Positions 44,006-54,130 of a stretch of 64,000 bases of DNA are shown here, piece after piece. A program made the position numbers and the translations under genes. Each line of letters starts with the position of its first letter. Position 1 is the first letter of the stretch. This DNA comes from Eleusine coracana subsp. coracana (Eukaryota; Streptophyta; Magnoliopsida; Poales; Poaceae): positions 6,696,001 to 6,760,000 of the forward strand of contig CM064422.1 in NCBI GenBank assembly GCA_032690845.1. Direction: 5' to 3'. A model generated the notes under the pieces. It was not told where the DNA came from and did no database searches. It worked only from the letters and a program-made list of their open reading frames with translations.

Positions 44006-45981
44006 TGAAAGGACCTTGATGTCACCTAGAGAGGGGGAGATGAATAGGCGATTCTAAAATTTATCTATAAAAATCAATTTCACAAAAAAAAACTGACCAA
44101 TACCGTTAGTGCCGATACCCGTATTGGCAGTGCCGATAGCACTTAGGACAGATGGAATAATTTTTTGAATAATTGAATCTATGTAGTTCTAGGCAATTCT
44201 ACTTGTATCAAAAGCAAGTAAATAATATTAGGAAGTACCCTTAAGTGATACAATCAATTACAAACAATGATACAAGTAGATCGAGTCAAATACAAGTTTG
44301 AACAATGGATAACAAGTATGAAACCTAGAATCACAAGAAAAAAACCAATGGAGACACAAATTTGTTTACCGAAGTTTGGACTTCTCAAATGAGTCCGACG
44401 TCTCCCTTGAGGGGCTCGGCCACCCTTGAGCCGGGTCTCTTTCGACCCTTTTCCTCGAATTTCCTTCTCTTGATTTCTTTTCTTTCGAAGGTCAATCAAA
44501 ACTTTCACAAACTTCCCATGGCTCACCACAATCTTTGATGTGTTTTCAGCACCCCCAAGGGGATATAAATAAGAGTGGCTCAAAAACTAGCTGTTGGGGC
44601 TCTGGACGCCCCGTATTGGCACCGCTGATGCCCGGATCAGCACGGCCGATAGGAGAGGCTAAAAACTAGCCGTTTGGGGCTCTGGACGTCCCGCATCGGC
44701 ACTGCCGATGCCTAGATCAGCGCTGCTGATGAGGGAACCACAGAGGATAAGGAAAAGACGTTTTTCTAAGTTCTGGATTGGCACTGCCGATGCCCCGATC
44801 AACACTTGCTGACTGGAACAATACAGACAAACAACCAATAGAGAAATGCCCATAACTTTTAACTCCGGAGGCCAATTTAGGTGATCTTGGACTGTACGGA
44901 AAGATAATTTAAAGGGTTATCCAACCCAGCTATTACCAAGCTCCAAAATCACACATAGTTAGGCTAAACAGTGCCCCAAAGATTATTGGATCAATTTGAG
45001 CATCGAGACATAAGCAAAGCTATCAAAGTTGCATCCCTCTTTACATAAGAAAAGCTATCAAAGTAGCATCCCTCTTTATAGTATGCCATTCCTATACTCA
45101 ATAGCAACTATAAAATCTATGTCAATAGGAACACCTTCATATCATCTTATTTTTTTTTTTGAGGATCGCCAACTCCATAAGCAATTGATCATTTCAGCGC
45201 TGAGCCTCTTACTTGCCCTTCACCCTCACACATGGTCCATCGCAACCAAGTCTTGCCTAACCTTCACCGCCTTTCCATGCAACACTACTTTGTATGCAAC
45301 ATCAACAATGTATCCACTTTATCAATTTGATCTCTAAGATGATATTTCCAAATTCATGACTTTTATCTTCTTGTAAGTAGTCACTAGAAATCCATGTTCT
45401 ATTGGTATAATAATATCCTTGCTTTAACCACCATCACTTATTAATATATATCAACTCATGGATTTCAACTAATACTTGCATTGATATTTTCATTTAATAC
45501 CAAGTATTCACATAACCATTTTGTCATTATTAACTATGGGGATGTCCAATTCTCGTTCATGAAGTGTCTTGATCTTCTTTATGTATGTGTTCAATGTATC
45601 AACAATCAACACTATCATCAATATCATCCCTTGTCATGAATCAATAATATGTTGTGTTTGACCTTTGAACATGTGATGTGCCTTCATCTTTAAGCACGAG
45701 TGTTGATTAGTCCACCGACACCTTTATCAGCACATTGATTACCATCATCCTTTGTCAAACATCTTCACCATATAATATGATAATTTCCAACATATGATCA
45801 ATCAATTATATTGTAATGGGTCCATAACCTTTATGAATATGTTGTTCTTGACCTTTGTTTGATGCCGGAACATAACCTAACATTGAACTCACAAACTTAT
45901 ATAAAAGGTTAGTTCCAACATGCATTGTCATTTATCACTAAAACTCATCATTAATTTAAGGCTAAAGACCTAGACCTTTCA
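44006..45981 (-). mobile_element. Solo LTR B, A-family relative, inserted in gypsy pol
   Basis: TGAAAGGACCTTGATGTC at the left and GACCTTTCA at the right match the termini of element A. TSD CTTTG (44001-44005) and CTTCG (45982-45986) differ by one base, and the interrupted integrase reading frame resumes across them. The 1976 bp contain no coding sequence. A block at 44370-44545 (ACGTCTCC, TTGAGG, GGTCTCTTTCGACC, TTCACAAACTTCCC, GGCTCACCACAA) is shared with A and C. It is a solo LTR because no internal region or second copy is attached. Confidence 0.85.
44564..44741 (-). promoter_or_regulatory. Promoter and 80 bp duplicated module of LTR B
   Basis: On the minus strand AACAGCTAGTTTTTGAG begins at 44594 and a TATTTATA box at 44571, 23 bp apart. 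An 80 bp unit is tandemly repeated (about 44582-44661 and 44662-44741). Each unit holds the AACxGCTAGTTTTT block, a GGGCTCTGGACG(C/T)CCC element and a dyad pair built on CCGAT/ATCAG. Confidence 0.65.
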
Positions 45982-45986
45982 CTTCG

Positions 45987-46995
45987 TGCACCTCGCACAT
46001 GACCACCTTGGATTCTTCTTGATTCAAGCATCTTAACAACACACCATCGATTGTCCGATAATAAAGATTTTCTTCTAATAAAACATACCTCAATGCCATA
46101 TATCTGATCTTGCGAGGAGTACGTTGCATTGGATCTTTAAGGTATTGAATAATCTTGGATCTCCAATCTTCATCAACATCGTCTATCTCAACACTAATAC
46201 CACTAGTATTCAACTGATAGACCGATGCCTTCTATGCTAAATCATTTGCCTCCATGTTATGTTCCGTTGGAACATGCTTGAAATTTACTACTCTGAAGCA
46301 TTGTATCACATCCTCACACTCGGCATAAAACTGCCTTAGAATATTATCTTTGCATTCAAAATCCCCAGCTAATTGCCCGAGTGCCAGTAATGAATCACCA
46401 ATGACTTCAACAAAATCGGCTCCAGCTTCTCACAAAACCTGCAATCCTTTAAGGACAACTCGATATTCCACCTCATTATTAGTTGAAGTCTCTATAGCAA
46501 ATGCAAACTCAAACCTTGCCCCCCCCCCCCCCCCCCGAGGCGACACAACGACAAGTCCAATGCCACATCAGTTCTTGCATACAGAGCCATCAAAAAATAA
46601 TATTCATGGCATTGGCTCAATCATCAAGGCATCCGAACCATAGTGCTCTACTACCAGATCAGCTAGAACTTGACCATTAACCGCCTTGGTAGATTCATAC
46701 AATAGGTCATATTCGGTTAATGCTTGCATCCATTTTCCAATCCAGCCCTTCAACAACGGAGACGATAACATATACTTGATGACATTGGCTTTGCATACCA
46801 CCACGCATTCGGCCGATAACAGATAATGCCTCAACTTCACATATGAGAAGTTTAAACATAAACATAATTTTTCAATCTCAGTGTACCTGGTTTCGACATC
46901 AATTAATTATTGACTCAAATAGAACACGACCTTTTCTTTGTCGCGCTGTTCCTAAATCAAAGTCGATCCGATAGACTTCTTATTGGTTGCGAGAT
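45987..46995 (-). pseudogene. Ty3/gypsy RNase H and additional archaeal-type RNase H
   Basis: Between 46990 and 46600 lies the end of the ordinary RNase H (LLSAECVVV, ALTEYDLLY, VNGQVLADLV). From 46600 leftwards a second RNase H follows, with TSTNNEVEYRVVLKGL and VEVIGDSLLALGQL. It ends in the linker ENLYYRTIDGVLLRCL toward integrase. A second, archaeal-type RNase H is known in the Tat lineage. A run of 18 C at 46519-46536 sits inside this domain and breaks the frame, and a stop occurs near 46435. Confidence 0.85.
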
Positions 46996-46996
46996 A

Positions 46997-47950
46997 TCAC
47001 TTAAAGGGCAATCCCTCTCTTGGCGGCACCAATACAGGAGGCAAGATCAGATAATTCTTGATACCATCTAGGGCCTTATGATGTTCAGGCTCCCATACAA
47101 ATTTTTGATCGGCCTTCAACTTCAACACTAGAGTAAATGCATCAAGCCTCCCTGACAGATTTGAGATGAATCTCCTTACGAAATAAACCTTGTCGATCAA
47201 AGATTTCAGCTCGGTATTGTTAACAGGGGGCTCGATATCATTGACAACCTTGATGCTCTTTGGACCAATCTCAATTCCTCTTTCATGCACAATGAAACCC
47301 AGAAATTGGTCAACCGATACACCGAAAGCACACTTTTTAGGATTCATTTTGAAGCCATACCTCCTAGTTCTCTCGAGTGCTTCCCATAGATCGGCTATGT
47401 GATATTCTATTCTTCTGTATTTAACCACGACATCATCAATATAAATCTCTACCAACCTACCAATCAATTGATGGAATATATAATTCATAACTCTCTTATA
47501 CGTGGCTCCAGCATTCTTCATCCCAAAAGTCATGACGACCCATTCATATAGTCCGATAGCCCCAAGACACCTGAAAGTAGTCTTTGGTATGCCTTCTTTT
47601 GCCATGAAAATTTGATTATATCCATAATTCCCATCCATAAAACTGACAATCTTATGCCCAACTGCTGCATCAACCAGCAGAAGATCAGCTCCAGCATCGG
47701 GTAATCATCTTTGGAAGTAGCCTTGTTCAATGGTCAAAAATCAATGCACACCCTCAGCTGCCTACTCTTCTTGAACACAGGCACAATGTTTGAAACCCAC
47801 TATGGATATCGGCAATGCCTAATGAATTTGGCATCATACAACCTAGTAATTTCTTCCTTGATCTCATCATAAATCTTCGGTCTATTCTTCATGGTGGTTC
47901 CTTGTATGGACAATATCCAGATTTAGTAGGAAGCCGATGTTCAACAATAG
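46997..47950 (-). pseudogene. Ty3/gypsy reverse transcriptase
   Basis: The frames contain KEEITRLYDAKFI near 47850, a VCIDF stretch near 47750 and KATSKDDYPM near 47715. These are followed by MDGNYGYNQI, a TTFRCLGAIGLYEWVVMTFGMKNAGATY region and the YIDD catalytic box at 47432-47443. FGVSVDQFLGFIVHERGIE marks the thumb/connection. The RT copies element RNA into DNA. Frame changes near 47640 and stops near 47740 and 47815 make it non-functional. Confidence 0.9.
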
Positions 47951-47951
47951 A

Positions 47952-48774
47952 TCAGCTAAGACCAAGCATCTCAGAATAATCCCAAGAAAAAAAATCTTGA
48001 TACTTCTTTAATAACTTTATTAATTCAAATTTAAAATCTTCATCTAATTTCTTATCGATAAATGTTGGCCTTAGCTTATCGCCGTATCCTATACCGACTT
48101 CATGCAACTCATCGACCGACATGAATCCTTTCTCTAACATGCCATCTTCTACAAATTCCATTGGAGCGCCTGTGAGAGAAACAACTTCAAATTTGACTGG
48201 TCCACCACCTCAAGACCCTGAGTAGTAATCTTGACGTAATCTCCATCCCAAACCTTGCCAGAGAGACACTCCATATACCCCGCATGCCATGGCGCCTAAT
48301 CGGTCGATGCAACATTGACGGTTTCATCGGTCGGGACCACCTCGACTTGACCGCTAATCCATTGGACGATAGACTGGTGCATGGTCGATGGTATGCAAAA
48401 ATTTGCATGTACCCAGTCACAGCCTAGGAACAAGTTGTAGGTCCCCTTTCCATCAATAATAAAGAAAGTAACCGACAAAGTTTTACTGCCGATCATAAGA
48501 TCGATGTTCAGCACTCCTTTGGTCGTTGCAGTGCGACCACCATAATCCCTCAAAATCATGTTAGTATCAATCAAATCTTCATCGGTCTTATCCAGCTTTC
48601 TAGCAGTGATGATGGGCATGATATTTACTACAGCATCTCCATCGACCATCATCTTCTCCATCGGCATCCCGTTCACAAACCCCTTCAGACATAAAGCCTT
48701 CAAGTGTCGATGCTTAGACTCATTTGGTTTATTGAACATTGTCTGTTGTGTATCAAATACTAATTGAGGCGCAT
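47952..48774 (-). pseudogene. Ty3/gypsy protease and RT N-terminal linker
   Basis: VNGMPMEKMMVDGDAVVNIMP (48690-48620) is the retropepsin-like active site region. The usual group sequence has G or S in place of the second D. LFLGCDWVHANFCIPSTMHQ follows, typical of Tat-like gypsy elements. A further open piece at 47952-48161 with EDFKFELIKLLKKYQDFFSWDYSEM is the acidic linker before RT. The upstream limit is the solo LTR C. Confidence 0.85.
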
Positions 48775-50281
48775 TGAAGATGCATCTAGGATCCCCTAGT
48801 GGGTTTTGGTGCACAATGACGAAAGATTAAAATTGTGCTAACATTGTTCGTCAAGTAAATATGCAGATAATCAATTTGTTATCCAATCCCACATTTGCAA
48901 GATGGTTATTACTCCCAAAAAGATGAAAAGAAAAATGGACTCAAGTGCTTCAATGTGTAGCTTTTCTTTTTGATTGAGTCATAGGTTTCTGAACTATCAA
49001 GGGGGTAAACTAATGTTGCTAAGTAGGGAATTTATATGCTCAAGCCAACCAATAAGATCTGTGAAAGTAGCCTTAAAAGCCAAAAGAACTAGCCTTTTCT
49101 GAGCCAAACAGACAGTGACGGAAGTTCCGTCATTTCCAAACCTCTAAAGCCTTGCAACACGAGAGCTACGAAAGTTCTGTGAGCCTTTTCACGGAAGTTC
49201 TGTATATGCCACTTTTCCTAGAAGTTGCAACTCGAGAGCTACGAAACTTCCATGGTTCTCTCATGGAAGTTCTATCACTGGAAGTTGCATGGGGTAACCA
49301 AGGAAGTTTTGTCAGTTAGCATGAGTCACCTCCTTGCCAACCTGAGAGTCACGGAAGTTTTGTCACCCTTTTAACTGAAGTTCCATCATGACTGGTTTCA
49401 TTGATTCCAAGCTTGCACAACGGCTATATTTGAAATAACGGAAGTTTCATGGGTTCTCATGGAAGTTCTGTCAGACACAGAAAACTCTCCAATAGCTAGT
49501 TTTTGAGAGAGCTCTATAAATAGCTTACCCCTTTCCCCGTGGGAAGGGTTGGACACTTTGGCACTTCACTCATTTTTCAGCTAGAGCTCTCCCCTCTCAC
49601 TCCTATACTTGTTCTTGACATTCCAAGAAAATAAGAGAGATCCAACCACAAAAAGATTGAATCCATCCACTCAAAAGGTTGATCACATCTTTCCCTCCCC
49701 AATGAAGATTTGATTTGCTTGTTACTCTTGGAGACTTGGTCTCTTATACGGCTAGGCATCACCCTTGAGCTCCCAACTTGTTGTGGTGAGACGGGGACGT
49801 TTGTGATGGTGTGATTTGCCTCCGGAGGAAAAGAATCAAGTGGAGAAAGAAATCCGAGCACGATCTTTGTGATTTCTTGGTGGGGAAAATGGTTGAGAGA
49901 GACCCGGTCACTTTGTGTGACTCCTCAACGAGGATGTAGGAACTACATAGTGTGGTTGCCGAACCTCAGGTTAATTCCTTGTGTCTCTCTTTACATTCCC
50001 GCATTCCTTATTGTGCTTGTGTTTTTCATTCATATTATTGTGCTCAATTCACTTGTCAATTGTGTTGCTAGCTACTTAACAAAGAGCCCTAGGTGTGCAT
50101 TGCTATTACTTCACTACTATCAAGTATTGTATCCCTTTCTCTTAGTTATCTGCAATTTAATTAGTTTTAGAGAAAGGTTGGTGAAGTTCCATCATTCTTT
50201 GGATTTTGATCGAAGCTTAGTGCTGTTTTAGGTTTAATTTTTAAATTGCCTATTCACCCCCCCCCCTCTAGGCAACTTTCA
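48775..50281 (+). mobile_element. Solo LTR C, A-family relative, opposite orientation
   Basis: The left end TGAAGATGCATCTAGG and right end CTCTAGGCAACTTTCA match A-family termini. Relative to A and B it is inverted. TSD CGCAT (48770-48774) and CACAT (50282-50286) differ by one base and lie within gypsy coding sequence. At 49100-49480 many copies of a GGAAGTT(C/T)(C/T)GT motif occur. A 10-base C run at 50257-50266 is the counterpart of the G tract in A. There is no internal region, hence a solo LTR of 1507 bp. Confidence 0.82.
49491..49522 (+). promoter_or_regulatory. Core promoter of LTR C
   Basis: AATAGCTAGTTTTTGAGAG begins at 49491 and TATAAATA lies at 49515-49522, 24 bp start to start, as in A. 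A weaker AACGGCTATATTTG copy is at 49419. Downstream CCCTTTCCCCGTGGGAAGGG (49529-49548) can form a hairpin at the expected transcript start. Confidence 0.7.
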
Positions 50282-50286
50282 CACAT

Positions 50287-51030
50287 CATCTTCATCAGCA
50301 AATAGTTCTTCTTCTGAAGCCATAAATTCTTGACACAACATCATCACCCTACCCACTATGGCCCCAGGGACCTAAACCTATGACTTCACCTTAGGCCTTC
50401 ATTCTTTCTTGGGCGGTTGATCATCATCTTCATCATATCGGCCATCCTTATTTTGCCTGCAACGCATCCTCTGGACCCTGCGCTTCTGACTCCTGAAGAA
50501 AATACCAGATGAACACCACTGGTCATTCTATTCTTGTTCTTCTTGTAATTCTTCGTCAACTTCCTTATCGAAGTGGGTCTGCTTCTCCATCTTCTTAGCT
50601 CCCAGTCGATCAAACGCTGACACTTTGCCATGACCATCGGCCACACCCACCATCAGCTCACTAAGTTTGTCCTGCCGATGTTGGTGCCGATGACTTCTCG
50701 AGGCATCTCAATACATTTGATATGCGCGCCTGCTGCAACCAGGACAATTGTTAATTGAAGGAAGCTTTATATTATGGTCCTAGCAGTACTGAAAGAACGG
50801 ACACTCCCAACGCGGATCGAACTGTGACTCATTCACTTCTCTATCTCTTTTCTTATGTTATCTATTAATGAAAGCCTTCACATTATCAATACCAGCCATA
50901 TTAACATTTGCAGGGAAATGATGTGTCGAGAGATATTCTCGATAGTAGTTATAGGTATGCGTATGAGTATGAAAAGTCGATGGACACAAGACACAGGGTT
51001 TAGTTAGGTTTTGGCCTCCCGAAGGATAAT
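50287..51030 (-). pseudogene. Ty3/gypsy gag C-terminal part, truncated
   Basis: On the minus strand YNYYREYLSTHHFPANVNMAG (two shorter words, YREYLSTHH and FPANVN, are diagnostic) is followed by DPRWECPFFQYC and CPGCSRRAYQMY. That is the cysteine-rich segment of this gag group. Lys/Glu-rich sequence leads to the border with solo LTR C. The N-terminal part of gag is missing. Stops interrupt it at about 50867, 50789 and 50705. Confidence 0.7.
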
Positions 51031-51360
51031 AACCCTATGTCATGTTTGGTGTTTCTGTATTGCTAGGTTTTGCACTAGGCTTAGGGTTCCCAATGCGAGT
51101 TCTCATGATATTGAAGACCCCCTGCCCTCCTTATATACCCGAAAGGCAGTGGTTTACATGACCATCTATCATTCGGTTACAACTGATTCTATCTATACAT
51201 CATATTTGTTAACCTAGCTTGTTGCCTACTCAAAACAAATATCTGAATAGTTATCTTCTGGGCCTCATTCTTCAATACCTCATAACTGAGCCCCTGGCCC
51301 ACTCGGCCATATAGCCGAGTGCTTAGGTATCCTGGGTATACATGTTCCACTGTTGCCCCC
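51031..51360 (-). other. LTR-like region with minus-strand TATA box
   Basis: On the minus strand a TATATAAG box (51137-51130) is followed by GGAGGGCAGGGGG, resembling U3/R borders of grass gypsy LTRs. Further upstream a purine tract CTTGGGGGCAAC at about 51354-51365 resembles a polypurine tract. No second copy exists in the window and no TSD was found, so the assignment is tentative. If correct, a deletion joined this LTR directly to gag, removing the primer site. Confidence 0.4.
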
Positions 51361-51820
51361 AAGAACTTTCCAATTTTGAATATAAATCTTCAACTTATCT
51401 TAACACCTTTCAAAATTGAAAAGTACTTCCCTTGTCACATATAAAAATTCCCTTCCTTCATAGATGCCCCAAAAAGGCGTACTCTATGAGTATAGGCTCC
51501 AACTCAGAAGGTGTTGAATCTTTTGTAGAAGCCTCTTGTGAACTAAAAACTAACAATCTTATATTCCGAAAATTACCAGATGTCCTTAACTAGTCATAGC
51601 CCCCAGCTCAAAAGCTATTTTAAGAAAATATCTTATGAGATAATGACATCAAATATCTGGTACGTACGACGTAATTGTAAGTCAAATATGATAATACCAT
51701 TTATAAACCTGGATCCATCACTTCCCTTGAATGGATCAACGAGGATACTTGGTACTGTAGTACCGCAGATGGATGCTTACACTCTTCCCAACTGATCTAA
51801 CGTGGAGTTATTTACATCGT

Positions 51821-52048
51821 AGCCCCCAAGACTGGCGCTACCACTCCCATTCGAGTGATTTAGTCCGAAATTCAAAACAGCAGCCCCCAAGATTGGTGCT
51901 ACCACTCCCATCCGAGTGATTTATTTCGAAATTCGAAATAGCAGCCCCCAAGATTGGTGCTACCACTCCCATCCGAGTGATTTATTTCAAAATTCAAAAT
52001 AGCAGCCCCCAAGATTGGTGTTATCACTCCCATCCGAGTGATTTTACT
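51821..52048. repeat. 61 bp tandem repeat, about 3.7 copies
   Basis: Copies start with AGCCCCCAAGA at 51821, 51882, 51943 and 52004. Each contains GGTGCTACCACTCCCAT and CGAGTGATTT. They lie 120-340 bp upstream of a TATA box. Similar AGCCCCCGAG-type arrays are familiar in grass gypsy-associated sequence. Confidence 0.9.
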
Positions 52049-52165
52049 GCCAAATAAGTATATTGCAGCTAGGAGGCATAATAAATGCTCATGAAAGTAT
52101 ACTAACCTGGCCAGCGGGCCATATGAACCATTTTAGCCAATGAGACCTGTTAGGTCAAAACTCAC

Positions 52166-52173
52166 TATATAAA
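52166..52173 (+). promoter_or_regulatory. TATA box upstream of the PF04195-type gene
   Basis: TATATAAA lies in sequence that continues, across the element D insertion, directly into the leader and ATG of the gene at 61659. Without D the TATA-to-ATG distance would be about 155 bp. Confidence 0.55.
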
Positions 52174-52233
52174 CTGCTCTGAACCGCCCGCGCCTCTTCA
52201 ACTTCATTTCACTCTGCTTTCGCCCTCGCCGTC

Positions 52234-54092
52234 TGTTGGTCGTTAATACGCACCCACTTATATACCGCAAGAGGACGGTGTACATTGTAGCACTTTTTTC
52301 CTTAGAGTATTCTAAAGTATAATCGAATCAACGTAGATCAGCAAGAGAACCGTGTTTAGAGTTTACTATTTCATCTAACAAATCCATCCTATCATGAAGT
52401 ACATATTGCACATACAAGAGAGTCGAAAAAGATGAAAGTCAAAGTTGCAAACCTGAGCCAAAGTGCGCCTGATGCCTTAGTAAGCCTAAGTGCGCCAGAT
52501 GCTTAATTAGCCAAGGCTTGTGGGAGTAGGAGCATACACATCGACCAAGAAGTATCACCTGGAGTTAGCCTATATGCATCTAGCGGTCGGAGAAAGGCTG
52601 TGCCGATCAGTGCAACTGGTATGCCAATCGGCACTGAAGCAGTAGTCGTTATCATCTTAATCCTAGCTTACTTGGCACTTTAAACAATCGGTAAACATCA
52701 AAGATGAGCAAGACCATCCTGCTTTCCGAGCGGCTCCCGATTTATTGCTACCGAGAGAAAACCCTTAATCGTGCGAGTATCTTAACCCTACTTAACTATC
52801 TAAAAGTGTTGCGCAAGCTTAGCTCTGTCACAACTAAATCACACCCTAGCATCATCAAGCAATCATGATTCATACAAGATCCAAATACTAGTCTAATCAC
52901 CACGATTAAGAGAGCATCTAAATACTTAGCCTAGAACTAAGCAACTAAATAAGCACATGTAAGATCAATCAATCCAGAAGAACATAAATTGCAGCCAAGG
53001 ATAGAATTAAGATAGATAACATAAAGATCGATAACTTATACCAATATTCATCATCGTCAAGGGCGCGCCGATCGGCTCAACTGGTGCGTCGATCGACGCC
53101 GCCTTGATGCATCATTGATGACTACTAATGTACATGGATCTACTTCTCCTAGCTCCGGTGTAGTGCACCACACAGGGTCCCTGCCCGACTAGACTACATC
53201 TCTTCAATTTGGTGGCTCTTCAACTCTGGCAGCCTCCTGGCGATGTGCAGCGGCTCTTATAGCCTAATTCTCCCCCTCTTTGTTCTTGTCTGGACGTCAT
53301 ATGGTGATTATGTAGCCTCTGATCACGTCCTCTTGCTTGGCCACCAAGTTTAGCTCTTAGAGATTGAATCCAAGTTGGTTTCGTACCTTCCATAAACAGC
53401 GCCGACTTAATTTAATCATAACCGATGCTTCCAGAGTCCAAATGAATCAAACCTATACTCTATCTCGTAGCTCTTGAAAATATCTACAACTTTGGTATTA
53501 TTCGGATCCTCAGATGCAGATGTTTAGATACCCAAAATTGCGATGCTAAAATAACTATCCTAATTCGGATTCCTCTGTACAGCCTGTCTTGCGGGGCCCA
53601 TATCTCCCAGCTCCAGAGTCCAATAAATGCAAATCATATATGTTTCGGAAAGATCTTGGTGAGATGTTCAACTTTGGTATTCTGAGTTTTCCTATTTGAC
53701 TAAGTCTCGGACTCCGAAATCACGTGACAATATAGTTCTATTTCTGGACTCCGCGAATGAACTTTCCTTCCGGATAAACCTTCCAGAAATCCTTAGCCAT
53801 TGGGCCACAGCCTTGATCTTGTACATTGGACCTCACGGACGTCCTGGAGTGTCTTGCATCCTTCATGGGCCAGTGGGAAGCACTCCTTACATGACAAGTC
53901 GGGCTTCATGTCGGTACTTTTCATATAAGAGCCATTTTATCGTCTTTTCACCTGTTTCTACAATAAAGCACTAAAATGACACTATATGTGAAAATTATCA
54001 ATATTAGAGATAAAACACATAATTATGACGAGAATATGGTATGATGTTGGTGGTTATTGGCATATAAAATGGGTACTTAGGAACCACCAACA
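52234..54092 (-). repeat. Element D 3' LTR (left copy)
   Basis: The 1859 bp LTR contains a D-type dyad pair at about 52606-52640 and another at about 53064-53098. A minus-strand TATA-like CTATAAGAGCC lies at about 53250. GTTGGTGGTT near 54045 is the inverse of the LTR end AACCACCAAC, giving a small stem of about 50 bp span. Confidence 0.92.
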
Positions 54093-54104
54093 GTTCCCCA
54101 TGCT
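54093..54104 (-). promoter_or_regulatory. Element D polypurine tract
   Basis: On the minus strand AGCATGGGGAAC precedes the TGTTGGTGG LTR border. A second tract, AGCATGGGGGGATGG, is found at 54866-54880. Confidence 0.7.
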
Positions 54105-54110
54105 CAAACC

Positions 54111-54130
54111 TTTGCTCGTCCTCGAGCAAA
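54111..54130. other. Hairpin beside the polypurine tract, first copy
   Basis: TTTGCTCGTCCTCGAGCAAA is a perfect 8 bp stem with a 4-base loop. The same hairpin recurs at 54887-54904, again next to a CATGGGG-type purine tract. Confidence 0.8.

Noticed and set aside
50924..50990. LTR border at TGTCGAGAGA
   Set aside because: On the minus strand this reads through as gag coding sequence (YREYLSTHH), so it is not an LTR end.
51821..52048. CRISPR-like array of evenly spaced repeats
   Set aside because: Adjacent 61 bp units without unique spacers in a plant genome; an ordinary tandem repeat.
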